The notes under the pieces are model-generated. The model had not been told where the DNA came from. It worked only from the letters and a program-made list of their open reading frames with translations, and ran no database searches. DNA of 64,000 nucleotides from positions 248,001 to 312,000 of the forward strand of contig DASPKU010000006.1 in NCBI GenBank assembly GCA_035627955.1, in the 5' to 3' direction. Position numbers and translations under genes: made by a program. How positions within the stretch are numbered: the first letter of the stretch is position 1; the number at the start of each line of letters is the position of its first letter. This document shows, one piece after another, positions 35,213 to 44,161 of this stretch. Source of the stretch: Phycisphaerales bacterium (lineage in GTDB: Bacteria; Planctomycetota; Phycisphaerae; Phycisphaerales; UBA1924).

Positions 35213-35500
35213 ATGGACCGCGAGCCGCAGCAGGACATTTCCGTCAATGACGAAGGCGCAGAGTTCATCCGCCAGGAACTTGAGGCGGGACGGTTCGACT
35301 CGGCGAGCGACGTGGTCAACGAGGCTCTTCGCAAAATGCGACGGCTGGAGGACTATCGCCGCTGGCTGCAGGCCCGCCTTGCTGAGTCTGAGAAGGACAT
35401 CGCAGCGGGGCGGGTTTTCGCGTTCGAGGATGTGATGGATGAGCTTGACGAGCTCGACAAGCGCGAGCAGTCTGAACTTCGCCAACGGCGGCGGGCCTAG
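35213..35500 (+). CDS. ParD/CopG-type antitoxin
   Basis: 95 aa, a ribbon-helix-helix antitoxin. ISVNDEGAEFIRQELEAGRF, then DSASDVVNEALRKMRRLE, is the ParD pattern; the C-terminal half (EDYRRWLQARLAESEKDI) would bind the toxin. It sits 2 nt before a ParE-type reading frame that contains an in-frame stop, so the antitoxin may remain without an active partner. ParD proteins usually autorepress their own promoter. Confidence 0.88.
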   Translation: MDREPQQDISVNDEGAEFIRQELEAGRFDSASDVVNEALRKMRRLEDYRRWLQARLAESEKDIAAGRVFAFEDVMDELDELDKREQSELRQRRRA

Positions 35501-35502
35501 CG

Positions 35503-35802
35503 TTGGCCCGGCTCGAGATCAGCGCGGCCGCGAAGGCCGATCTCGCGGCAGTGCGTGCGTACCTCTCACAGTAGAGTGAGGAAGCATGGCCCATCGTTTC
35601 GGCGGCTCTCAGGGCAGCGATGCGACGGCTCCGAGAACACCCGGGCCTCGGTCACACGCGCGAAGACCTCGTTGATCTGAAGTACCTGTTCTATCCCGTT
35701 TTCAAGTATCAGGTTGTCTACAGCGTCAGGGGCGAATCGATCATCATCGAGGCGGTGCTGCACGGTGCGAGAGACCTGCCGAGGGCCCTCGGCCAGGGGT
35801 GA
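35503..35802 (+). pseudogene. ParE-type toxin gene with in-frame amber codon
   Basis: Reading from TTG at 35503, codon 24 is TAG (35572-35574) and the frame then stays open to a TGA at 35800. Reading through would give a 99-codon ParE: MARLEISAAAKADLAAVRAY, LSQ, stop, SEEAWPIVSAALRAAMRRLR, EHPGLGHTREDLVDLKYLFY, PVFKYQVVYSVRGESIIIEA, VLHGARDLPRAL. The pattern EHPGLG..R.DL and YQVVYSV...III..VLHGARD is typical ParE, so a single nucleotide change (such as CAG or GAG to TAG) has probably disabled it. A sequencing error or suppression cannot be excluded. Confidence 0.82.
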
Positions 35803-35839
35803 CGCGTCTCGCCTCATTTCGACGCGGTAGACTCTAGCC

Positions 35840-37762
35840 GTGCCCCAGGTCATCACCCCCAACCGCATCCGCACGCTGCCCACGCTCGTGGCGAATCAGA
35901 TCGCCGCGGGCGAGGTGGTGGAGCGCCCGGCCTCGGTGGTGAAGGAGTGTGTCGAGAACTCGATCGACGCCGGCGCTACCCGCATCACCGTCGATCTCGA
36001 GCAGGGCGGCATCGAGCTGGTCCGCATCACCGATGACGGTTCAGGGATTGCCGAGGCCGACCTGCCCATGGCCATCGCCCCGCACGCCACCTCCAAGATC
36101 GTCAGCGCCCAGGACCTCGAGCGTGTCGCGACACTGGGCTTCCGCGGCGAGGCGTTGGCCTCGATCGCCAGCGTCGCGCGCCTTTCGATCCGATCGCGCA
36201 CGGCCGACCAGACCGGCGCCTTCGTCATCGAGGTCGATTGGGACCGCCACAACGTGAGCGGCAGCGACGGCGTCAAGCCTGCAGCGGGCCCGATCGGCAC
36301 CTGCATCACCGTCCGCAACCTGTTCTACAACACCCCCGCGCGGCGCAAGTTCCTCCGCACCGTCGGCACGGAGCAGGAGCGCTGCCTCGACGTCATGCGC
36401 CAGCTCGCGATGGCGCACCCCGCCATCGGCTTCCGCGCCACTTGCGATGGTCGGGTAGTGATGGACCTGCCGCCCGGCCAGTCCCCCCGCGATCGCGTCC
36501 TGGGGGTGCTCGGCGGCGAGCTCGAGGACCAGCTGCTGGAGGTCAACGCCGACGAGTTCGACGACAGCCGCGGCGTATCGCTCTGGGGCCTGGTCGGCCT
36601 TCCCGGCATCGCCCGCGGCACCAACAAGCACCAGTACGTCTTCGTCAACGGCCGCTGCGTCAAGGACCGCACGATCCAGCACGCGATTGCCGAGGCCTAC
36701 CGCGGGCTGATCGACCCCTCGCGCTACCCCACGGCCGTGCTGATGCTCGAGCTCTCGCCCGCGGGCGTCGACGTTAACGTGCACCCCGCGAAGGCGGAGG
36801 TGCGGTTCCGCGACGGGTCACTGGTGCACTCGGTGGTGCTGCGATCGGTACGCGAGGCGCTGCGGGCCGCGGACCTGACGCCATCAATCGCCCCGGCGTT
36901 CCGGCCGGTGGTGGGGGACGTGGCCCTGCCCGGCAGCGGGATGCTGACGCCACCGCCGGCGCAGGAGCCGCCGTCGCTCTCGCGTTTCGTCGAGTACTTC
37001 AAAGCACCGCAACCGGACGGTGTTTCGCAGCCGCTGAACTACACCGCGATGCGCGAGACGCTCAGCGAACCGCGATCTGCTGCCCCCACGAATCATGCGG
37101 GCGCCTCGCCTGTGGCGCAGGAGATTGTGCGGGCTGAAAGCCCGCCCCCCCGGTTTGAAGTGAAGCCCGTTGACCGCGTGCTGCAGGTCCACAACAGCTT
37201 CCTGGTGACGCAGGACGAGCAGGGCGTCGTCATCATCGACCAGCACGCCCTGCACGAGCGCGTGATGTTCGAGTACCTGCTCGCCCGCGTGTGGGCGGGC
37301 GGCCTCGAGAGCCAGCAGCTGCTCGCGCCGGCGGTGGTGCAGGTCGCCACCGCGCAGCTCGACCGCCTCGCCGACCTCACGCCGCTGCTGGAGAAGATCG
37401 GCATCAGCGTCTCGCCGCTGGGCAAGACCAGCGTGGGCGTGAACGCGTTCCCGAGTTTCCTTTTCGACCGCGGTGTCGACCCCATCGAGTTCATGCAGGA
37501 GCTGCTCGAAAAGGCCGAGACCGGCGCGCTGCGCGGGGCCGGCGTCGGCAAGGACGAGGGCGAGGCCGCACTCCGAGAGGTCCTCGACATGATGGCGTGC
37601 AAGGCCGCGGTGAAAGCCGGCGACCGCATGAGCGAACTCGAGCTCGCCGAGCTCGTCAAGCTCCGCGGCGAGGTGGAGCGCAGCAGCAACTGCCCCCACG
37701 GCCGCCCCACCAGCATCCGCCTCACGATCAAGGAACTCGAGAAGCTCTTCGGCAGAACGTGA
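35840..37762 (+). CDS. mutL: DNA mismatch repair protein MutL, endonuclease type
   Basis: 640 aa from GTG at 35840. GHKL ATPase motifs: ANQIAAGEVVERPASVVKEC, ENSIDAGA, DDGSGI, HATSKI and TLGFRGEALASI. The C-terminal domain has the endonuclease motif DQHA-LH-E-RVMF-E, plus ACKAAVKAGD and CPHGRPT, expected for metal-dependent nicking. This is the MutL found in organisms without MutH. The middle (about 355-440) is a Pro/Ser-rich linker. The gene ends shortly before tRNA-Arg. Confidence 0.95.
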   Translation: MPQVITPNRIRTLPTLVANQIAAGEVVERPASVVKECVENSIDAGATRITVDLEQGGIELVRITDDGSGIAEADLPMAIAPHATSKIVSAQDLERVATLGFRGEALASIASVARLSIRSRTADQTGAFVIEVDWDRHNVSGSDGVKPAAGPIGTCITVRNLFYNTPARRKFLRTVGTEQERCLDVMRQLAMAHPAIGFRATCDGRVVMDLPPGQSPRDRVLGVLGGELEDQLLEVNADEFDDSRGVSLWGLVGLPGIARGTNKHQYVFVNGRCVKDRTIQHAIAEAYRGLIDPSRYPTAVLMLELSPAGVDVNVHPAKAEVRFRDGSLVHSVVLRSVREALRAADLTPSIAPAFRPVVGDVALPGSGMLTPPPAQEPPSLSRFVEYFKAPQPDGVSQPLNYTAMRETLSEPRSAAPTNHAGASPVAQEIVRAESPPPRFEVKPVDRVLQVHNSFLVTQDEQGVVIIDQHALHERVMFEYLLARVWAGGLESQQLLAPAVVQVATAQLDRLADLTPLLEKIGISVSPLGKTSVGVNAFPSFLFDRGVDPIEFMQELLEKAETGALRGAGVGKDEGEAALREVLDMMACKAAVKAGDRMSELELAELVKLRGEVERSSNCPHGRPTSIRLTIKELEKLFGRT

Positions 37763-37846
37763 GCGGGCTTTGGCAGACCCGTGCGGGCCCGGGCAAGCGC
37801 GGCCTCATCCCGGCCCAGCTGGGCACGCACCTACCATCACCCCGTC

Positions 37847-37920
37847 GTCCCGGTAGCTCAGCTGGATAGAGCAGCGGTCTTCTAAATCGCAGGTCGTGCG
37901 TTCGAGTCGCACCCGGGACG
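37847..37920 (+). tRNA. tRNA-Arg (anticodon TCT), integration target
   Basis: 74 nt. Acceptor stem GTCCCGG/CCGGGAC with discriminator G; anticodon stem GCGGT/ATCGC with loop CTTCTAA, giving TCT; T arm GTGCG-TTCGAGT-CGCAC. CCA not encoded. From its anticodon stem onward it is repeated perfectly at 59477, marking this as the integration site of the adjacent island. Confidence 0.95.
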
Positions 37921-37925
37921 CTTTC
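37874..37925 (+). repeat. Left attachment repeat (52 bp), within tRNA-Arg
   Basis: Starts GCGGTCTTCTAAATCGCAGG and ends GGGACGCTTTC. Identical to 59477-59528. Left boundary of the proposed island. Confidence 0.9.
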
Positions 37926-37980
37926 GCTTTTGATCGCGCCAGGGTGCGCAACGTCGCACGATCCCGTGAAACGCAAGGGT

Positions 37981-39301
37981 TTATGGTCGCTGGTGGGCGC
38001 GTTGCCGACGGCCTGATCCTTGCGCCACGCCGCGCCCTCTTGCCTCGAATCGCGCCCAGAGTGCGGGCCTTGGTGCGGGGGTGTGACTGCGGACGCATCG
38101 GGCCGATGGTTGTCGGTTCCTGTTGCACGCATCCGCTCTGCTTCGCCTGTAGGACCCTTGCTGGTGGCGGGGAGTGCATCGAGGGCGGAGGTGAGGTCGT
38201 GCAGCCGCGTGTGGGTGTAGGTCCCAATCGTGAGCGCAGGAGTGCTGTGACGTGCCAGCTCTTGGGCCACCTTCACTGAGGCGCCCGACTGCACCAGCCG
38301 CGTGACGTACCCGTGCCGAAGGCTGTGGAAGTCGGCGTAGCGGCCGCAGAATCGGCGTAGCACAGGAAATCCGACCTTTCCCGCCGATCACGTTCTCCGG
38401 GCGTAGCAGCCTCCTGGAGCCAGATGGCGCGGGCCGTCTCGAGGTCTGCCCTGAGGACCGCCGCGGCCTTGTCCTGGGGGAGTGGGCAGACTGGCTCCCC
38501 CGTCGGCTTGTTCGCCAGCCATGGGGCCAGCGCATCCGCGAGGTCCTTGCGGATGGGTTGCACATCCCGCCGCTTGCGTTTGGAGTACCCCGCCTCCACC
38601 GTAACCGTGGGCGGATCGCCAGCGAGGTCGAAGGACTCCGGGGTAAGGCTGGCGACCTCGCCCGCACGGAAGCCGGTGCCTGCGGCGATCAGGCACGCCC
38701 ACCTGCGATCAGGGCAAGTGACCCTCACGGTCGATGTCATCACTGGCTCCCCCGGTGCTGTGCGGTGGCGCCTGGGCACGGACACATGATCGGACGCCGC
38801 GGCTACGGCGACCACGCGATCGAGCTCTTCGGCGCTGAGGTCACGCCGCACGCGCCGACGGTCTGTCTGAATGCGCAGGCCGGAAGCCTGAAGGTTGAGA
38901 AGGGGGTCTACCGCCGTCCGCTTGTCCCTCGCCAGCCACCGCCCGAAGCCCTTCGCGGTCCGGATGTAGTGGTGCCGTGTTTGCAGTGACAGACCGGCTT
39001 TGCTCACAACCCCGGGGGTGCTCAGCTCCTGGATGGCGCTCATTATGAGGGAGGGCTGGAGGTCCGCAATCCTGGTCACCTTGGCACGATCGAGGATCTT
39101 GGTGAGCCTCGTCTCGGCTTCCTCGTGAGCAAAGGGACCGCCGAACGCACCGCGGACCATCTGCGGGCGGTCTGCGACACCAGCTGACGCTGCGGAACGA
39201 GCACGCCCCGCGCATCCTCGACTGCAGGCTAGGCAGGTAGCGGCGCATTGTGACGTGATGTAGACGGGCCGCGCACTGGGGGGGCAGCCGCGGCCCGTCA
39301 A
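37981..39301 (-). pseudogene. Tyrosine recombinase/integrase, truncated and frameshifted
   Basis: Two frames join into one XerC-like integrase. From 39301 downward: core-binding part TRIADLQPSLIMSAIQELST, then RHHYIRTAKGFGRWLARDKR, then the catalytic start GTGFRAGEVASLTPESFDL with its Arg. The frame breaks at about 38341-38347 after SDFLCYAD; a second frame continues RYADFHSLRHGYVTRLVQSG (HxxRH box) and VAQELARHSTPALTIGTYTH with the nucleophile Tyr. A single missing base in the CGGCCGC run explains the break. About 100 N-terminal residues usual for the family are also missing. The C-terminal frame has no stop before the tRNA and reads through it antisense to 37728. Confidence 0.85.
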
Positions 39302-39348
39302 ATGAAGGTCAGGGTTCGTCCTCGTCGCCAGGCCAGGCGGTCACTCGC

Positions 39349-40728
39349 TCAGCAGTTGCCCCCGCCCAGGACCCGGAAGAAGCTCTCGATATCCTGGTCC
39401 GTCCCGGAATCCCCGTCTGCGTTGAAGTCGCTGCCACCACTGAAGCAGCTAGCGCAGCAGCTCCCGCCGATGCAGGCGAAGAACGCCTCGATGTCCTGAT
39501 CGGTGCCCGAGTCCCCGTCGCCATTGAAGTCGGCGGTTCCGCAGCCTCGGGGGTATGCGGCGGCAGCGTCGAGTCGCCCGGCGCCGAGCTGGCCTACGTA
39601 GTCTGGGTTGAGGAGTGTGAGGTCGGCGGCGGTTTGCAGGATGCGGGACGGGTTGATTTTGGGAGTGCCGTTCTCAAGTGTGCCACCCGCCGCTAGAACA
39701 CCACTGACCCACGCGGCGGCGAAGCTCGTGCCGCTCGCGTAGGCGTAAAGATCACCGGGCAGGGTGCCGATCACGTTCACGCCGGGGGCAGAAACATCGA
39801 CCCAGGTCCCGTAGTTGCTGAAGCCAGCCTTGTAGTCGGAAAGGTCCGTTGCAGCGACGGCAAGGACACCAGGTGAAGCGGCGGGGTATTGCGGTTGAGC
39901 CGAGCCGCCGTTGCCAGCGGCCGCGATGATCGCGATGCCGCGGTTGCTGGCGTATGTGACAGCATCCCCAACGACAGTTGAGGGGACGGGAGCCGCAAAG
40001 GAGAGGTTGATGATGTCGGCTCCCGCATCAGCGGCGAAGTAGATCCCGCCCGCGACGGAGAAGGTTGTGCCAATGCCATCGCTGTTGAGGACTTTGACCG
40101 GGATCACCGCCGCATTGGGCGCCAGCAGGCCCGCGACTCCAGTCACAAACGTCCCATGGCCTGTGAGCTCGTCCACCAGACCGTCGGAGTCATCATCGAC
40201 ACCGTTGCCCACATCGCCCGCATTGATGGTCGATTCGATGAAGTTGTACCCGGGAAGCATCTGGTTGCTGATCCCGGTGTGGGTACTGACGCCTGTGTCC
40301 AGCACGGCGAGGCGAACGCCCCCGCCGGTGGCGGCGGGCGACATCCCCGGCGCATTGATTCGTTCGTGCGACGGCTGAGTCGGGAACAACTGCGGAAAGG
40401 CGTAAACGAAGAAGCTCTGGGTTGTTCCTTCGGGCGACGTGATGAACCTGTTCTGCTCGGCCGCCGACACACGCGGGTCGTTCTGGAGCTGGGCCCGCAT
40501 GGCCTGGGTATTTGCCGGCGAGTAGTTCTGTGGCGCCTGCAGGACATAAAGCTTCTTGGCTGGGTAGCTCGCGATCACCTGGGCGCCGAATGGCTGCGCT
40601 AGCGCCTCCGGACTCGCATCGCCTTGGAGGCGAATGACGACCTGCCTGGGCACGTCCGTGCCCGCGGTCTGAGCCAGTGCCGGCGAGACCAGGAGCGCGA
40701 AGAGGCAGAAGGATGATGCGTGCTTCAT
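39349..40728 (-). CDS. S8 (subtilisin) serine protease with GC-type dockerin tail
   Basis: 459 aa from ATG at 40728; its ATGA overlaps the stop of the CHAT gene. Sec signal MKHASSFCLFALLVSPALAQ. A propeptide-like region (about 25-95; VVIRLQGDASPEALAQPFGA) precedes the catalytic domain, with Asp144 (AVLDTGVSTH), His191 (TGHGTFVTGVAG), oxyanion Asn273 (AAAGNGG) and Ser335 (ASGTSFAAAWVSG), all intact. The tail (about 398-459) is two DFNGDGDSGTDQDIEAFF-type loops with paired Cys, the dockerin-like module of Phycisphaerae secreted proteins. Predicted secreted, calcium-binding protease, last gene of the sigma/CHAT operon. Confidence 0.92.
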   Translation of the reverse strand: MKHASSFCLFALLVSPALAQTAGTDVPRQVVIRLQGDASPEALAQPFGAQVIASYPAKKLYVLQAPQNYSPANTQAMRAQLQNDPRVSAAEQNRFITSPEGTTQSFFVYAFPQLFPTQPSHERINAPGMSPAATGGGVRLAVLDTGVSTHTGISNQMLPGYNFIESTINAGDVGNGVDDDSDGLVDELTGHGTFVTGVAGLLAPNAAVIPVKVLNSDGIGTTFSVAGGIYFAADAGADIINLSFAAPVPSTVVGDAVTYASNRGIAIIAAAGNGGSAQPQYPAASPGVLAVAATDLSDYKAGFSNYGTWVDVSAPGVNVIGTLPGDLYAYASGTSFAAAWVSGVLAAGGTLENGTPKINPSRILQTAADLTLLNPDYVGQLGAGRLDAAAAYPRGCGTADFNGDGDSGTDQDIEAFFACIGGSCCASCFSGGSDFNADGDSGTDQDIESFFRVLGGGNC

Positions 40729-43526
40729 GGTGTGCCTACGCAGATGAATGGCGCCCACGCGGCGGGGTGCCGCTCAACCCTGAACTCCCGAACGACCTTT
40801 GCGAGCGCCTCGGCCGGGCTGATCTGCTCCTGAGAATACAGGGTTGAGGCCAGAAGGGCCATCATTTCGGTGGTGGTCTGGTCGTGCACAGGCCAAAGGC
40901 TGATAACTGCGGTCTTTGCCCCACCCACCAACACCCCCCGAACGAGGCCGTAGCTCTCGTTAGCAGCATCAGTATCGGTCTGTCCTGTCCCACATCCGGA
41001 GAGCACGACGGCTGCGCCCGCAAGATCCATGGCCTGGAAGTCGCGCGCCGTCAGCCATCCGTCCGAGAGCTGGATGCCGGAGGCAAGCGGGTCAACGGCG
41101 TTGAACCGGGCGTGCCCGGCAATGTGCACGAATCCCGCCCCCTGCATGCCTCTCCGGACTTCGGCGCAGGTTGCTCGCGCCCCTGTGAGGAGAGTGCTGC
41201 CGGGCACCGCTCGATGGACCGCAACGGCTTCGGCTTCGATCTGGGGAGCGAGTTCGTCCCCTACTCCGACCACCAGGGAGGGGCCGCCTCTGGCCCGGGG
41301 AGTTCGTGCTCGCATCGCTGGCAGAATGCCGGCGCTGGGCACCTGAAGCACGGGCCGATCCAGCAAAGCCCCGAATGGGACCGCATGGAGGTAACCGTGG
41401 GGCACGACGATGGCGGACGAGTTGTTCGCAATCACCCTCGCGAGAGGAGCGATGAGCAGTGCGTGCAGGTCAGCCAAGGCCCCCCGACCATCATCGATGA
41501 GTCGGGGGCTCAGGCCACCAAAAGCGAGTCTGGGAATCGCCCGCTGCACTTGGAACTGGAGGCGCGACACCGCCTCGCGCGCGAGCGCTGCATCGCACAG
41601 CCCCCTCCTGACACAGAGGCTGCCTTGATGAGCCACGAACGCGGAGATGCTCGGGCCATCCTCAAAGTACTCGAGCAGCTGCCACCCGGGCGGGAGCTGC
41701 TCGAGCACGTCGGCAGCCTCAGGCGCTCGTGACAGCAGGTCCGCGTACCTGGGGTTCGAAGCGAGCCGCACCTCGAGCGACCGCAACTGTGCCTCAACAT
41801 GAGCAACGGAGGCCCGCCATTCGGTGAGCGCAGCATCGGAGACGAGCATTGCACTCTGACCATGCATCTTTGAATACAACGCGTTCAGGTCACCAATGAG
41901 CTGGTCGCGCTCTGCGCAGGTCCGGTCGGCGGCATCGAGCCCTCCGTTAGTGGCACGGTCCTCGTGCGCTGAGCCGAGGAGATCCAGGAGTGATCGGCTG
42001 CGACTCCGTTGCAGAAAGTTGTAAGCCTCCGCAGCATTCGACGCACTCTCATCCAAAAGCAGCCGGATCAGCTCCGAAAAAGCTGATACTCGCGCGGAAA
42101 GAAATGCGCCACGAAACAGTCCGCTGTGCAGCGTCGCCCGGGTCTTCTCCAGCACCGCGGTTGCTTCGCGGAGGTCTTTGATCGCGTCCGCCCGGTTCCC
42201 CTGAGCAAGATTCGCACGTGCGCGGGCCTTGTGAGCCGCGACAATGAGGGGCGGGATGGCGAGGTTCCTACCGGTCTCAAGAGCGAGGGCTGCGGTCGAT
42301 GCCGCTGCCGCGAAGTTCCCCTGCTGGATCTCGGCGTCCGCCTGCAGCACCTGCAGCCCCGCCTTATGCGCCGGTCGGTCCGCGACGAGGGGAAGCGCTC
42401 GACGGAGCAGGGCTGATGCTCGTGCGCCACCGCCGCGATGGATCGCAATCTCCGCCTGTGCCGCGAGCGCGTGGGCCTCGCCAACGGGATTGCGGAGCTG
42501 CCGGAAGGCGAGCGCCGCAGCGTCAAGGTACGGCACCGCCTCGTTAACCCGTCCCATTGCAATAAACGCACGCCCAAGGCCGACCCGCGCCCGGGCGGCC
42601 TCGCGGGGTAGTTGGTGCTTCTCGAGCTCGTCAATCGCCCTCTGGTAGTGCTCCACAGCCTCCGCGTGCATCCCGGAGTTGAGCATGGCTTCGGCCTGCT
42701 CGGCCCCGAGCCTTGCGATGTCACCTGGAGCGTCGCTCCCGAAGGCGGCGCGGGCGAGATCAAAGTGTGTGAGGGCTGCCTGGAGCTCGCCGCGCCGGGA
42801 GTGGTAGTCCGCCAGGTTTCCTTCAACGATCGCCGCCGCCCGCGAGGCCCCAGCTGCCCGGAAGTAGGCGAGCGCCGTTTGGAATGCGGCCGCGGCCGGC
42901 TCGAAGCGGTTGAGGTCGAGCAGCGCTTCAGCGGCATTGTTCTCCAGCTGTGCTGCGAGCATCGCGTGCGGGGAGACGTGCGGGCGAGCCCGGTCGAAGT
43001 GCTCGATCGCCTCCGCAGGATGGTCACGCATCCTGGCAACCACACCGAGGTTGATGTCCGCGCGGGCGGCCAGGAGGGCTTCCCCGGCATCGGCGAAGAT
43101 CGCGTGCGCCTGCCGGCCCACGGTGGCCGCCTCCTCCAACCGCCCCAGGCGCGCCAGGGCGTGCAGCGTGGTCATCCGGGCCAGCGCCGCCTCCACCGGG
43201 TGCGAGCCGGCATCAGCACACATGACAGCCTGGTTCAACGCAACAAGGGCGTCTTCAAACTGGTTGGCGTACGCGAGCACCTGCGCTCGTGCACGCCTGG
43301 CACGGGCCTTGGGATAAGGCAGATCGAGCGCATCGGCCGCGCCCACAAGCCTTAATGTGAGATCGAGTGCGCGGGCCAGGTCCTGCACGCCCACGGACTC
43401 GACCTGGTCAGCAATCAGAGAAAACTCGTGGACGGCATTCTGCCCCAGGATAGCGCGCGCAAACTCCTCGGGCGGCGACACCGCCAGCAACTGCACCCAC
43501 TGCGTGCCCCCAGAAGTCTGTGTCAT
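40725..43526 (-). CDS. TPR-CHAT protease
   Basis: 933 aa from ATG at 43526, overlapping the upstream stop as ATGA. Residues about 50-480 are tetratricopeptide repeats (ALDLTLRLVGAADALDLPYP, ALVALNQAVMCADAGSHPVE, EAVEHYQRAIDELEKHQLPR, AVPYLDAAALAFRQLRNPVG and others). The C-terminal caspase-like CHAT domain has the catalytic His near 805 (GFVHIAGHARF) and Cys near 845 (VVLSGCGTG), then GGAKTAVISLWPVHD. No signal peptide, so cytoplasmic. TPR-CHAT proteins are caspase relatives, some of which act in defence or regulated cell death. Coupled upstream to a regulator-like gene and downstream to a secreted subtilisin. Confidence 0.92.
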   Translation of the reverse strand: MTQTSGGTQWVQLLAVSPPEEFARAILGQNAVHEFSLIADQVESVGVQDLARALDLTLRLVGAADALDLPYPKARARRARAQVLAYANQFEDALVALNQAVMCADAGSHPVEAALARMTTLHALARLGRLEEAATVGRQAHAIFADAGEALLAARADINLGVVARMRDHPAEAIEHFDRARPHVSPHAMLAAQLENNAAEALLDLNRFEPAAAAFQTALAYFRAAGASRAAAIVEGNLADYHSRRGELQAALTHFDLARAAFGSDAPGDIARLGAEQAEAMLNSGMHAEAVEHYQRAIDELEKHQLPREAARARVGLGRAFIAMGRVNEAVPYLDAAALAFRQLRNPVGEAHALAAQAEIAIHRGGGARASALLRRALPLVADRPAHKAGLQVLQADAEIQQGNFAAAASTAALALETGRNLAIPPLIVAAHKARARANLAQGNRADAIKDLREATAVLEKTRATLHSGLFRGAFLSARVSAFSELIRLLLDESASNAAEAYNFLQRSRSRSLLDLLGSAHEDRATNGGLDAADRTCAERDQLIGDLNALYSKMHGQSAMLVSDAALTEWRASVAHVEAQLRSLEVRLASNPRYADLLSRAPEAADVLEQLPPGWQLLEYFEDGPSISAFVAHQGSLCVRRGLCDAALAREAVSRLQFQVQRAIPRLAFGGLSPRLIDDGRGALADLHALLIAPLARVIANNSSAIVVPHGYLHAVPFGALLDRPVLQVPSAGILPAMRARTPRARGGPSLVVGVGDELAPQIEAEAVAVHRAVPGSTLLTGARATCAEVRRGMQGAGFVHIAGHARFNAVDPLASGIQLSDGWLTARDFQAMDLAGAAVVLSGCGTGQTDTDAANESYGLVRGVLVGGAKTAVISLWPVHDQTTTEMMALLASTLYSQEQISPAEALAKVVREFRVERHPAAWAPFICVGTP

Positions 43527-44092
43527 CCCACATGTATATCCGGCGCGACCACCCACTCAGCCCCGACCAGCGCCATGAGGTCGTAGGTGCCGGGCTGACA
43601 ATCGAGCGAGAAAATGCCCCCTGGACCCGGCTCGATGACTTCGAGGACCGTCCCGTCCGCCTTGGCGGTGAGCACAATGGCAACAACCGGGTTAGTTCCT
43701 GCAGGGTCAACTTGCCCCCGGATCGTGAACCCGTCACCGGCAGGGACAACCTTCACGTCAATCTCGGCGCTCGCCGAGGTGTAAGCCCTGTGTTCCAGGG
43801 AGGCCCGGCCGCGGAACCCTTGCAGAACAGGAGCACCGGGGGGCGTGAGGAGCCTGGCGATCACCCGGCTGGTGCGGGACAGCAAGTCACGAATTGTTGT
43901 GGTGGACGCGAGAAGACGCTCCGACTCGGCGGCCATGCCGGGCTCCGGGTCGGGGCAAAGTCGGCAGATCTCGTCGATGTACTGGGCGAGCCCGGCCGGA
44001 GTCTTCTGGGGAACCGGCGTAGCGCCGGGCCCCTGCAACGGACGCTCAAGAAGCTCCGCGATGTGCTGTTCAAGCTCAAGTTCCGGCGCCAT
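43523..44092 (-). CDS. Small protein with C-terminal prealbumin-like beta domain
   Basis: 189 aa. The N-terminal half is helical (MAPELELEQHIAELLERPLQ, GLAQYIDEICRLCPDPEP). The C-terminal 80 residues (SAEIDVKVVPAGDGFTIRGQ, VLEVIEPGPGGIFSLDCQPG, TYDLMALVGAEWVVAPDIHV) have the strand pattern of a carboxypeptidase-regulatory/transthyretin-like fold. No membrane segment. Located between the ECF sigma factor and the CHAT gene, whose start it overlaps by 4 nt. In that position it could be a regulator or an adaptor; the function is not recognised. Confidence 0.75.
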   Translation of the reverse strand: MAPELELEQHIAELLERPLQGPGATPVPQKTPAGLAQYIDEICRLCPDPEPGMAAESERLLASTTTIRDLLSRTSRVIARLLTPPGAPVLQGFRGRASLEHRAYTSASAEIDVKVVPAGDGFTIRGQVDPAGTNPVVAIVLTAKADGTVLEVIEPGPGGIFSLDCQPGTYDLMALVGAEWVVAPDIHVG

Positions 44093-44161
44093 GCGTTCTC
44101 CCCCGGCGAGTCCGCCGTGTCTCGTCCAAAGGAGTCAAGCTCGGGGCTTCGTGATACACGG

